Shown here: positions 13,968 through 20,371 of the stretch, in pieces
Numbering within the stretch: the stretch's first letter is position 1
How the letters are laid out: every line of letters starts with the position of its first letter
Source: a virus
Length of the DNA: 21,292 bases
Strand: one strand, 5' to 3'
Virus record (IMG/VR): IMGVR_UViG_3300012006_000030
Span: 1-21,292 of that record
The notes under the pieces: model-generated
Told to the model about the DNA's origin: nothing
What the model saw: the letters and a program-made list of their open reading frames with translations, nothing else
The model's database searches: none
Made by a program: the position numbers and the translations under genes

Positions 13968-14008
13968 TTTCAATCGATGCTAATTCGCTGATTAGGTGTC
14001 GATTGAAA
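13968..14008. promoter_or_regulatory. Long hairpin upstream of the leftward cluster
   Basis: Arms TTTCAATCGA (13968-13977) and TCGATTGAAA (13999-14008) pair perfectly over ten bases. After a 2/3-base internal loop, CTAAT (13980-13984) pairs with ATTAG (13991-13995), with a six-base loop. It sits 68 bases upstream of the first leftward ATG at 13900, so it can be an operator or a structured leader of that transcript. Confidence 0.6.
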
Positions 14009-14328
14009 CCGTAGAAAACATATAAGTAGATAGTTACTGATTGTGTGATTCCGATTCATTCTCTGTGCAATCGAACGGAATGGATACCGTCTGCATTCTT
14101 TGAAAGAAACAGTCCATGTGAACAGGACACAATCTCCGTAACTTAATCCCTAAGCCCTACCGCTATCCACAATAGATTTCTCTATCGTTAACTCACGCCC
14201 TTGAAATACCGCTTGAATGTAATTACTAATTACAGTCGCATCGCCGTAGCAAGAATGATTGAGTCAATTATTTATTTCGGTGTTATTGCATCGTATAGTC
14301 CGACCGCACAATGTCTGCCTTGATAACT

Positions 14329-14392
14329 AGTTACTTAGTAATTAAATCAACAACATAACCAAACAAAGTTTGTAGTTGATTTATTAGTAACT
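14329..14392. repeat. Nested inverted repeats in AT-rich DNA
   Basis: Outer arms AGTTACT (14329-14335) and AGTAACT (14386-14392), inner arms AAATCAAC (14344-14351) and GTTGATTT (14375-14382). The left outer arm overlaps the palindrome TAACTAGTTA, and the right one lies in ATTAGT-A-ACTAAT. The density of symmetric sites with the core GTTACT suggests binding sites for a dimeric phage protein, or an origin structure. Confidence 0.55.
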
Positions 14393-14711
14393 AATACCGA
14401 ATAAATAAATCGCAGTTTCTTAGTCTCTATGGATAACAATTTATAAAGTAATCATCACCTAATTGAAATCCCCTAGAGGTTCGTAATAGTTTCAATGAGT
14501 TCACCGATATTTATAAATTATTAAATTATTGTTAAAGCCTGTTGCCAGTTTTAACGATTCGCTTTTTTCACTTTGAATGATTCACCAATTTGCCCCGAAG
14601 GGATTCTGAAATCGGTGGTCACACATCGAGTGCGCTACTGGGTCAATTAAACCACACATGTCCGACTGACCATGACATACCTAGTAAGAGAGGTATAAAC
14701 GTTTAGATGCG

Positions 14712-14738
14712 TACACGCTCACACGCCTACACGCTCAC
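14712..14738. repeat. Direct repeat TACACGCTCAC, two copies
   Basis: Two exact 11-base copies at 14712-14722 and 14728-14738 with a 16-base period open a GC-rich block (about 14710-14850). The block also has repeated GTAGAGCC, GTAGCCCC and ACGTGGCG words, and its composition differs sharply from the AT-rich DNA on both sides. Confidence 0.5.
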
Positions 14739-15086
14739 GTGGCGTATAGAGCCCCCAGAAGCCCCGTAGAGCCACGTAGCCCCCATATTGAGGCAATCAC
14801 CCCAGAGTGGGCGTGAACGTGGCGCACGTAGCGATGTGCCAGAGGTGATTCTGAGGCTAATGTCCGAATTGACCGATATGAGTAAGTTTGATGACCCAAT
14901 GTGAATCCACGCAGTTAGTTGAAAGTTCAATTAGTTAGTTGAGAGAGTAAGTAGGAAGTAAGAAAGAAAAGTTAGTTAGGTGAGTGCGCCCTGCCCCTTG
15001 ATTACGTAACGAAATGAAATTGCGCGAGATGTATTTTTTCTCTGTAAAAGTTAACAAGTAATCTATTAAGAAAGAGTAATAGAAGT

Positions 15087-15179
15087 ATGGAGATGATAGA
15101 TATAAAGAGAAGATGTAATCAATGCAAGATGTATAGGGAGTATGAATGTTATTGCGATTGGAGAGAGTATGAATACTAA
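15087..15179 (+). CDS. Possible Cys-rich micro-protein, 30 aa
   Basis: ATG at 15087 begins a short frame with Cys10 and Cys13 (CNQC) and Cys21 and Cys23 (CYC), a plausible mini zinc site between charged residues. The ribosome-binding site is weak. It is one of only two frames in the 1.8 kb gene-poor region and would be co-transcribed with the next micro-ORF. Confidence 0.4.
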   Translation: MEMIDIKRRCNQCKMYREYECYCDWREYEY

Positions 15180-15297
15180 GTACCCGTTAGCGATGCGATT
15201 AGATAGTCGTAGTCGTATGAATGTCATCATGTGGTTCGGTAGGTATGAGATACACAATGATGTAAATCATAACTGTCTATCTCACATGGACACATAA
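15169..15297 (+). CDS. Possible small protein, 42 aa
   Basis: ATG at 15169 lies within the end of the 30-aa frame (11-base overlap), behind GGAGAG. The product (MNTKYPLAMRLDSRSRMNV...) has no recognised motif. It is supported only by overlap and a fair ribosome-binding site. Confidence 0.35.
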   Translation: MNTKYPLAMRLDSRSRMNVIMWFGRYEIHNDVNHNCLSHMDT

Positions 15298-15300
15298 CCA

Positions 15301-15559
15301 TGACAAGTCATCTGTATAGATAGTTACATGATGAGTGTGTACATGTAATCAATGAATGAATAACTACATGGTTAGTACCTGATTACAACGTGGCGAGATG
15401 ACCGACAGGCTGGTCGGTGTCGCACAGTCACACAGCCATGTAACGCAGTAGCCGAGAGTGTTGTCACCAGAGTTGTCACCAAGTTAGTTAACACACCTGA
15501 TTACACGCTGATGTTTACAACATCGCACCTGATTGGTAGTCAGGTGGTGAATGTAAACA
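15301..15559. promoter_or_regulatory. Cluster of palindromes and short direct repeats
   Basis: In 260 bases: TGAC-AA-GTCA (15301-15310); TTACATG/CATGTAA (15324-15330, 15342-15348); ACCGAC/GTCGGT hairpin (15401-15418); direct repeat GTTGTCACCA (15460-15469, 15472-15481); GATGTT/AACATC (15510-15524); CACCTGA/TCAGGTG hairpin (15526-15546). The last hairpin is enclosed by TGTTTACA (15512-15519) and TGTAAACA (15552-15559). CACCTGATT recurs at 15494 and 15526, and ACCTGATT again at 15378. It looks like a binding-site array or origin. Confidence 0.5.
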
Positions 15560-15696
15560 CAAGTCCAATCCAGTTGACCCCCCACCATTACCGCGCTCGC
15601 AGTTAGAGGTCTGCCAGGTGAAAGACGCAGGAATTGACTTTTTGAGGCGTAAAGTAGCCGAAGAATGAATTACCTCCCCTAGGCCACAAGATTTTG

Positions 15697-16749
15697 CTAC
15701 AAGGTGCTAGGCAGTAGCCGAACGCCCTTATCTCTATTGCACTTGGCATGGGCTATCTTGACGTTTTCAAGGGTATCGTCCCCACCAAGGGCCAAGGGAA
15801 CTACATGCTCTACGTGTGGGTAGGTCTCCCAGCCAGGTTGTCCTATGACATGAGGAGCCGTGAAGTCAACAGGCTCCTGGCAGAGGTAGCAGTCGGAGCC
15901 ATCACGGTCAATTATCTGCTTGCGGGTGTAGTAGGCGTACTGACCGCCATTCTTCTTGGCACGGTCACGACTGGTTACATAACCATTTTTTTGCCTAGAC
16001 CGTCGTTCTTTCTCTCTAAACTTTTGTGGGTCTTTTTCTACCTGTTCACGGCGGTACTTAGCGGCAACGGCAAGGCACAAACCACAAGCAACTGCCCTAT
16101 TCTTTCTGCAACGACCGTAGTCACCAATAGAGGTGCCGTGCTGGTTATTAAGTCTTTCTTTTTCTTCTGCCTTAATACTAGCCTTCTTTTTTCTGGCTAA
16201 CTCTTTCTCTTCCTCTTTCTTTTTTTGTAAACAAAGTCTTTCTTCCAATTTTTTAACACTTTCAGCCTTGTATTTATCTTTTTTGCGTTTATTACGGGCA
16301 ATTCTACGCTTTTCAGACAGGACCTTTCGGATATCAGCCCGTCGCTTCATTTCAACCTTATGAAGTTCTTTCTTTTTTTCTTTTACTCTTTCTTTTTCTT
16401 GTTTCTTAGCAATTGCTTTAAATTCTTTATTTAGTTTATTAAGGCTCCTTTCCTCTTTTCTTTTTTCCTGTGCTATCTTTTTATCAATCTGTTTTTTATC
16501 AAACTCTTTTGGAGTTAATAGGCGTTTTTTATTTGGGTCGTATAATCTTGAATAGGATTTACGTCTCTCTTCGTTCTCTGGCTTACTTAAGTAATTTTTC
16601 TTATGTTCACGATTTTTATCGGGATTGTAGGTATTGCGGCGAGTGATGTTGTAAGCATCTTTGCAGGGCTGACATTTGGATTCTTTCATTCTTCGATGTT
16701 TGCGATAACCAGACTCAGAACCGCATATGTCCCTTACGATACTTTCCAT
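15697..16749 (-). CDS. HNH endonuclease with long Lys/Arg/Glu coiled coil
   Basis: 350 aa. Residues 10-29 hold a Cys module (CGSESGYRKH then CQPC). Residues about 80-200 are an extended charged coiled coil. A second Cys module follows at 204-225 (HGTSIGDYGRC and CGLC), similar in layout to the cassette inside the integrase. The C-terminal HNH nuclease has CYLC (287-290), His315 in VEHVVPLALGG, Asn329 and His334 with HAKCN, the full catalytic and zinc set. It probably cuts DNA; the coil may be a spacer or oligomerisation rod. It stands alone on the minus strand beside a divergent rightward operon. Homing endonuclease or packaging nuclease are both possible. The poly-T/poly-C coding strand reflects the Lys bias. 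Confidence 0.88.
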   Translation of the reverse strand: MESIVRDICGSESGYRKHRRMKESKCQPCKDAYNITRRNTYNPDKNREHKKNYLSKPENEERRKSYSRLYDPNKKRLLTPKEFDKKQIDKKIAQEKRKEERSLNKLNKEFKAIAKKQEKERVKEKKKELHKVEMKRRADIRKVLSEKRRIARNKRKKDKYKAESVKKLEERLCLQKKKEEEKELARKKKASIKAEEKERLNNQHGTSIGDYGRCRKNRAVACGLCLAVAAKYRREQVEKDPQKFREKERRSRQKNGYVTSRDRAKKNGGQYAYYTRKQIIDRDGSDCYLCQEPVDFTAPHVIGQPGWETYPHVEHVVPLALGGDDTLENVKIAHAKCNRDKGVRLLPSTL

Positions 16750-16819
16750 AGGCAGTAGCCTAACATAAATTCACATGTTTTACGCTGAGGCAGTAGCCAA
16801 AGTGAGCCACAATAGCCAC

Positions 16820-17089
16820 ATGAGTCGTAATAACGAGTTCTCCAGTGGCAGAGGCGCTAAGAATCGCGCTGAGCAAGATGCCCAGGACTTTCATGCATCC
16901 CTAGCACCTATGAAAGAGACCATCCGTAGTCAAGGTGCCTCATTTGCCTCTGTCTCAGGGCATCTACGCAAGAATGCCACCTTGATATTTGGAAGCAAGA
17001 TGGGCAAGAAGGACACATTGGCGTGGGCGGCCAAGAAGCACTCCGAAGACCCAGAGAATTTCCTCAAGAATATAGGATTTAGAAAATGA
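16820..17089 (+). CDS. Hypothetical protein, 89 aa, first gene of the rightward module
   Basis: Unknown basic protein. ATG at 16820 is chosen, but an in-frame ATG at 16775 would add 15 residues (MFYAEAVAKV...) that are encoded across a GCAGTAGCC repeat; both starts have weak ribosome-binding sites, so the start is uncertain. Predicted helices at about 14-34 (KNRAEQDAQDFHASLAPMKE) and in the C-terminal half (KKDTLAWAAKKHS). The stop overlaps the next ATG. The family is not recognised; a small structural or DNA-binding protein is possible. Confidence 0.6.
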   Translation: MSRNNEFSSGRGAKNRAEQDAQDFHASLAPMKETIRSQGASFASVSGHLRKNATLIFGSKMGKKDTLAWAAKKHSEDPENFLKNIGFRK

Positions 17090-17637
17090 GCGTAGAACAA
17101 GACGAGCACGGTGGAGACCTTCCAATCAAAGAAGGTAGTACAACTAAGTATCCTGCGCTAGGTTGCTCTCATTGTCCTGCAGCCTTCCGCAGCAAGGAGC
17201 GCTATTCTACCCATCAGGCTGAGCGTCACCCCGATAAGCCCGTACAGGAGTCCTGGGAGTCATCAGAGGGCCACCACGTGACCTACGTTCCTAATTTTAA
17301 TCGACAAACGCCCCACCTCTACGTCTTAACAGATGCCAACTCAGGAACGCACCTGTCTAATCTTGCTATAAGCCACGAGGGTAAGTTAGATGCCGTCCAG
17401 ACTCACTCAAAGCACCGCCGTCAAGGGCACGCATCAGAGTTGTGGAACGCTGCCAATGAGCATGCCGCTGCTACCCCAGGTGTTCCAACGCCTCAGTACT
17501 CTGGCTTGGTTACTGGTCTTGGAGATAAGTGGACTAAGAAGACGGCCGCTAGACGCAATGAAGAGGCACCAAAGCGTCAAGGCTCGGTATTGAGCCCCCG
17601 CCAGATGATGGGTCTACTTGATTTAGAAAGACAATGA
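17086..17637 (+). CDS. C2H2 finger plus GNAT-like acetyltransferase protein, 183 aa
   Basis: Residues 27-48 form a C2H2 finger (Cys27, Cys30, His43, His48 in CSHC...STHQAERH), rare in phages. Residues 60-160 look like a GNAT fold: strands (HVTYVPN, HLYVLTDA, LAISHEG), then KLDAVQTHSKHRRQGHASELW with the acetyl-CoA pyrophosphate loop R-x-x-G-x-A, then a helix. The C-terminus SVLSPRQMMGLLDLE resembles the LSxQQ leader of the proteins at 19042-21292. It could acetylate a host or phage protein after recognition by the finger. The gene is coupled to the upstream gene by ATGA. The family call rests on motif A only. Confidence 0.65.
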   Translation: MSVEQDEHGGDLPIKEGSTTKYPALGCSHCPAAFRSKERYSTHQAERHPDKPVQESWESSEGHHVTYVPNFNRQTPHLYVLTDANSGTHLSNLAISHEGKLDAVQTHSKHRRQGHASELWNAANEHAAATPGVPTPQYSGLVTGLGDKWTKKTAARRNEEAPKRQGSVLSPRQMMGLLDLERQ

Positions 17638-17690
17638 GCCCCACGAAATAAGATTTCTCTTTTCTCTGTAAAGGCAGTAGCCTAATAACT

Positions 17691-18080
17691 ATGCCGTATA
17701 AAGATAAGAAGTCAGATGCGGCGGTAGAGAGCAATAAAAAATCTAATCTTAAGTACTATCAGAAGAATAAGAAGGCCCAGTTAGTACGTAATAAGAGCAA
17801 GAGAGATTTAATACGTGATTTTGTGCATAAATACAAAGAATCACGTGGCTGCATGGATTGCGGTGAAAAACTACCGTACTACGTCCTTGACCTAGACCAC
17901 AGGGAGCCCAGTGAAAAGGAGTTCACACCCTCGCGCCTCTACAAGAATGGCTCCTGGAGTGTGATGCGTGCAGAGTTAGATAAATGCGACGTGGTATGTG
18001 CTAATTGCCATAGGATACGTACCCACGAGAAAAATCACTACGTCATTAGAAAGCAACTTACTGTAGAGGCAGAACTATGA
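17691..18080 (+). CDS. HNH-type endonuclease, 129 aa
   Basis: Compact HNH/treble-clef nuclease. A Lys-rich N-terminal half (about 1-45, DNA binding) precedes CMDC, LDLDHREPSEKEF, and KCDVVCANCHRIRTHEKNH, matching the C-terminal half of the 201-aa HNH protein at 7140-7745. The catalytic HNH triad is present (DLDH, CANCH). It starts at ATG 17691, eight bases after a GCAGTAGCC repeat, and its stop overlaps the next micro-gene (ATGA). Likely a free-standing homing-type endonuclease. Confidence 0.85.
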   Translation: MPYKDKKSDAAVESNKKSNLKYYQKNKKAQLVRNKSKRDLIRDFVHKYKESRGCMDCGEKLPYYVLDLDHREPSEKEFTPSRLYKNGSWSVMRAELDKCDVVCANCHRIRTHEKNHYVIRKQLTVEAEL

Positions 18081-18193
18081 CTCATGAACATGATTTTATA
18101 AAGGACCTAGATGGTCAAGTGACCTGCTCAATATGTGGTGCGATGGATGATGAAAAACCAAATGTATTTGAGACACAGGTAGATTTCGAATGA
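18077..18193 (+). CDS. Micro-protein with CxxC, 38 aa
   Basis: ATG at 18077 overlaps the HNH stop; TGA at 18191-18193 overlaps the next ATG. Acidic, with CSIC at 17-20 and several His near the start (MTHEHDF). Perhaps half of a metal site or a dimeric zinc protein. Unknown. Confidence 0.6.
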   Translation: MTHEHDFIKDLDGQVTCSICGAMDDEKPNVFETQVDFE

Positions 18194-18288
18194 AATCACT
18201 AGCAATTACGGCGGCCCTGGTATTCTGGCTACCACTGGTAGTTATCCTAGCATTTGTTATAGTCATGATAAAGAGCCGTAAAAAATGA
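18190..18288 (+). CDS. Micro membrane protein, 32 aa
   Basis: Nearly the whole product is one membrane helix (AALVFWLPLVVILAFVIVMI) flanked by a short N-terminus and a basic C-terminus (KSRKK), so the C-terminus should face the cytoplasm. Four-base overlaps on both sides. Unknown function. Confidence 0.65.
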   Translation: MKSLAITAALVFWLPLVVILAFVIVMIKSRKK

Positions 18289-18419
18289 CGCATCAAAATA
18301 TTTGCGCTAGTAAAGTTCATATCAAGTGCAGTTACCTCTGTGCTAACTGCCAAATGCACCTAAGTAAGGAGCACGAGGTAGAAGTGGTAGATGAGAGGCA
18401 GGACAATGACACACGATGA
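18285..18419 (+). CDS. Cys/His-rich micro-protein, 44 aa
   Basis: Cys7, Cys15, Cys19 and Cys22 with His25 and His30 (CSYLCANCQMHLSKEH) form a likely zinc knuckle; the tail is acidic. ATG at 18285 overlaps the previous stop, and the 3' end overlaps the next gene by 14 bases. Unknown. Confidence 0.6.
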   Translation: MTHQNICASKVHIKCSYLCANCQMHLSKEHEVEVVDERQDNDTR

Positions 18420-18945
18420 ATTGCTGACAGAGTACGCACTTACCATTGAAGAAGAGGCTATTTGCGCCCAAGTGGGTTGGGATAGACAACTGCCCTATCT
18501 AGGACAGCCAGAAAAGAATATGAACTACTCCGAGGGCGATGTCTGGGAATCGATGCAACATATGATTGCGGCGGGTAGCGAGTTAGCCTTTGCCCGAATG
18601 ATTGGTATCACCGACTTTGTTCCTCACGTCAACAAGTGGAAGACAGAGGTAGACGTCCCAGGATTTGGCGAAGTTAGATATGCATTCCCGCCAAAGTTTC
18701 CTGAATACACCAATGAGATACGTGGACTTAGGTTCACCACAAACGATGACCCCGATTTAAAGTATGTCCTTTTGGCTGGTGGATTAGCAAAGAAGACACG
18801 TCGCCAAGCACCAGATTGGAAAGGCGCCCCATATGTCTCTGTGGGTTGGATGTATGGTCATGAATGTATGAAAGAAACATGGCGATTTAATCAGAAGACA
18901 TTCTACGTTCCTCGTGCATCACTACATGCTATGGAAGACCTATGA
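18406..18945 (+). CDS. Hypothetical protein, 179 aa
   Basis: Unrecognised soluble protein that looks conserved in style: an acidic N-terminal helix region (DELLTEYALTIEEEAI), a central region with Pro and aromatic residues, and the C-terminal stretch YVLLAGG with YVSVGWMYGHECMKETW and TFYVP. ATG at 18406 has AGAGG seven to eight bases upstream; an in-frame ATG at 18391 would add five residues. It lies between the micro-genes and the leader-tagged array. It might be a structural or host-takeover protein; no evidence decides. Confidence 0.75.
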   Translation: MTHDELLTEYALTIEEEAICAQVGWDRQLPYLGQPEKNMNYSEGDVWESMQHMIAAGSELAFARMIGITDFVPHVNKWKTEVDVPGFGEVRYAFPPKFPEYTNEIRGLRFTTNDDPDLKYVLLAGGLAKKTRRQAPDWKGAPYVSVGWMYGHECMKETWRFNQKTFYVPRASLHAMEDL

Positions 18946-18989
18946 GTCACATAGTTAAGTTAACTAAAGAAGAAGTGCGTGCTAAATAG
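18942..18989 (+). CDS. Possible 15-aa remnant or leader peptide
   Basis: ATG at 18942 overlaps the previous stop (ATGA) and codes MSHIVKLTKEEVRAK before a stop at 18987. It is too short to judge; the amphipathic, charged sequence looks like the start of a truncated gene. The 52 bases after it up to 19041 hold no feature, and the next start lacks a ribosome-binding site. Confidence 0.25.
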   Translation: MSHIVKLTKEEVRAK

Positions 18990-19041
18990 TTAGAAGGCTA
19001 TTACTGAGAAAAAAGGCACCCTCGGCGTTATCCTTGGTCTT

Positions 19042-19500
19042 ATGGCTGCTCAAGATAACCTCTCTAATGAACTATTCTTTAAGGTTCATCGCGGCGTCAA
19101 TGTCTCGTATCCACATTACCCCGAAGAGGGTGGGTCTTCCAAGTACGTCGTTGATAGCAAAAATCTAGGTGTTCACTGGAGCGCAGATGCAGACGTGGCT
19201 AAAGGCTTTGCTAATAGCCCTAACAGTCGCAGCACCGAGCCATCGTGGAGAACAGACCACGCAAAAGTAATACATGCAGATGTTCCTATGAGTTCTGTTG
19301 AAACGAATGAGGAAACAATGAGGAACGGTGGATTTGCAAACTTTAGCCGTCAAGACCCTTATGAAGAAAAAGAAGTAATGGTTAAAAAAGGCGCCCCCAT
19401 TAAAGTTACAGGCATCACTAAGTTACGTCAATCAAAAGATAAGAGTGAAGTTAAGTCACGCAAGCGCACGTACAAGATTCCACGGGAGATGAGCGCATGA
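19042..19500 (+). CDS. ADP-ribosyltransferase-like protein of R-S-E type with shared leader, 152 aa
   Basis: Predicted to transfer ADP-ribose from NAD to a target. After the leader MAAQDNLSNELFF the fold shows the three sites of Arg-type toxins: Arg17 in VHRGV, Ser47 in GVHWSADADVAKGFA, and Glu109-x-Glu111 in YEEKEVMV followed by KGAPIKV. Order and spacing fit the ART superfamily by eye, and a full catalytic triad is present. The last residues (MSA) and the stop lie in ATGAGCGCA, which mirrors the ATGAGCGCC start of the other array genes. No ribosome-binding site is visible, but the leader homology supports this ATG. It is the first of the tandem array and probably an effector against the host. 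Confidence 0.75.
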   Translation: MAAQDNLSNELFFKVHRGVNVSYPHYPEEGGSSKYVVDSKNLGVHWSADADVAKGFANSPNSRSTEPSWRTDHAKVIHADVPMSSVETNEETMRNGGFANFSRQDPYEEKEVMVKKGAPIKVTGITKLRQSKDKSEVKSRKRTYKIPREMSA

Positions 19501-20021
19501 TGAAGCGTCCTCCTAAAGATGTAGGTAAAGCATTAGATGCTGGATATCAGCCTATGTTCATGACTGGTCCAGAGATTAAAGAAAACTTTGCACCCTTTAG
19601 GGGCGACAAACAGATTGTCAAAAAACCAGATACAGAAGACACCAGTCAGAACACTCACCGTGAAGAGACTAACTCTGAGATGTGGAATAGAAAACTTACA
19701 GAGTCAAAGAAGACTGGAGCACAACGTTTTGGTAAGGAGGCCTTTGAACGTGTAGGCAATGCTTGGCGCACCCTTAGCGGTCCTACTTTGGCTAATCGCG
19801 GAATTCGCCCAGATACATCATTAGAGTCAGTTGCTAAGACCAAGGGAATACCAGGTCACGTGTCATTACAGGCAGAGCCAGATTGGAAGACTGGCAAGAG
19901 AGAGGTACTAGGTGGCCATCACCGCATAGCGTTATCTGCTGAGCAGTTTAAGAATCACATCTTCCCTGTTAAGTATTATGACTCTATATCCGATGCCACT
20001 GGGGACAAGGGGTACATGTGA
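19497..20021 (+). CDS. ParB-like (ParB/Srx fold) protein, 174 aa
   Basis: Residues 19-30 (PMFMTGPEIKEN) and WNRKLTES (63-70) match the protein that starts at 21051. At 139-145, GGHHRIA is the nucleotide-binding signature of ParB N-terminal domains, embedded in KREVLGGHHRIALSAEQ. ParB-like domains bind CTP or nucleotides and in phages may act as nucleases or DNA clamps. The leader (MSA-x-NLS) is missing, though the upstream junction keeps ATGAGCGC. A longer insertion (about 71-115) separates the conserved halves. ATG at 19497 overlaps the previous stop; the stop overlaps a GTG. Confidence 0.75.
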   Translation: MMKRPPKDVGKALDAGYQPMFMTGPEIKENFAPFRGDKQIVKKPDTEDTSQNTHREETNSEMWNRKLTESKKTGAQRFGKEAFERVGNAWRTLSGPTLANRGIRPDTSLESVAKTKGIPGHVSLQAEPDWKTGKREVLGGHHRIALSAEQFKNHIFPVKYYDSISDATGDKGYM

Positions 20022-20371
20022 GCGCCTCAGACAACCTCTCTCAGCAACTCTTTCATGGAACAGGAGCAGTGATTCCTACAGGTGGTCTCGTTAAGACTCC
20101 TGACGATGTAACTTACGCTACAACTTCTTATGGTTACGCTAAAGCCCATGCTGAAGATAAACTACACCGACCAGCAGTTCCAACTCCCAACTGGCAAATG
20201 CCGATGTTTAATCCAATTTACGAAGTGACCCCTGTGTCTAAGGCCGAAACACGTAAGACTACAAAGGCTGAACAGAAGCACGCACCAGAACATATGTTTA
20301 GTAACGATGTTGCTATATCTGAAAAAGGTTTTAAAGTAAAACGTGTAGCGGGATGGGCGGCAATTAAATGA
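20018..20371 (+). CDS. Arr-like ADP-ribosyltransferase domain with shared leader, 117 aa
   Basis: The GTG at 20018 overlaps the previous stop (GTGA). After the leader MSASDNLSQQ the chain reads LFHGTGAVIPTGGL, then VTYATTSYGYAKAHAEDKL, then PIYEVTPV, and SEKGFKVKRVAGW at the end. This order resembles rifampin ADP-ribosyltransferase (Arr): HGT, YxTT...A..A, IYxVxP, a C-terminal strand pair ending in Trp. His13 and Tyr33 would be the NAD-site residues. True Arr modifies rifamycins; here, in a phage array, a protein or nucleic-acid target is more likely. Resistance function is not implied. Confidence 0.7.
   Translation: MSASDNLSQQLFHGTGAVIPTGGLVKTPDDVTYATTSYGYAKAHAEDKLHRPAVPTPNWQMPMFNPIYEVTPVSKAETRKTTKAEQKHAPEHMFSNDVAISEKGFKVKRVAGWAAIK

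Larger units (their letters stand above)
13901..15086. other. Gene-poor control region rich in inverted repeats
   Basis: About 1.2 kb with no convincing gene. Main structures: a hairpin at 13968-14008; a nested inverted repeat at 14329-14392; an AT-rich stretch at 14508-14535; ATTGAAA/TTTCAAT arms around 14463-14496; and a hairpin with CCC-GAA-GGG core near 14594. A GC-rich block with short direct repeats spans about 14710-14850, followed by purine-rich DNA with repeated AGTTAGTT. It lies between the leftward cluster and the rightward genes, the usual place of phage promoters, operators or an origin. Confidence 0.6.
15445..17682 (+). repeat. Dispersed 9-base word GCAGTAGCC, five copies, same orientation
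   Basis: Copies at 15445-15453, 15711-15719, 16752-16760, 16790-16798 and 17674-17682; none seen elsewhere in the window. Copies three and five extend to GGCAGTAGCCTAA. Three of them lie just upstream of rightward starts (16775 or 16820, and 17691), two of these in the divergent gap next to the HNH gene at 16749. This resembles the start-associated sequences of some mycobacteriophages in placement, not in sequence. One copy is inside the 3' end of the minus-strand HNH gene. Confidence 0.65.

Noticed and set aside
14580-14660. Possible tRNA-like structure on either strand
   Set aside because: Some arm-like words are present, but no acceptable T-arm (GGTTCRANNCC type), anticodon arm and seven-base acceptor could be fitted together.
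14727-14930. 67-aa minus-strand open frame
   Set aside because: Starts with TTG without a ribosome-binding site and arises from the GC-rich repeats; no motif.
15066-15257. 63-aa minus-strand frame rich in Ile/Leu
   Set aside because: Opposes two plus-strand micro-frames with better features; hydrophobicity follows from AT-rich composition.
15300-15600. CRISPR array
   Set aside because: Repeats are 7-10 bases, irregular and mostly inverted; no regular repeat-spacer pattern exists anywhere in the window.
15748-16200. 150-aa plus-strand hydrophobic frame
   Set aside because: Antisense to the HNH nuclease; its Phe/Leu runs are the complement of Lys/Glu codons.
18096-18359. 87-aa minus-strand frame
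   Set aside because: Opposes three overlapping plus-strand micro-genes with membrane and Cys motifs; no ribosome-binding site.
20018-20371. Rifampicin resistance gene
   Set aside because: The fold pattern is Arr-like, but length, leader and phage context point to an effector; similarity of motif order does not establish drug modification.
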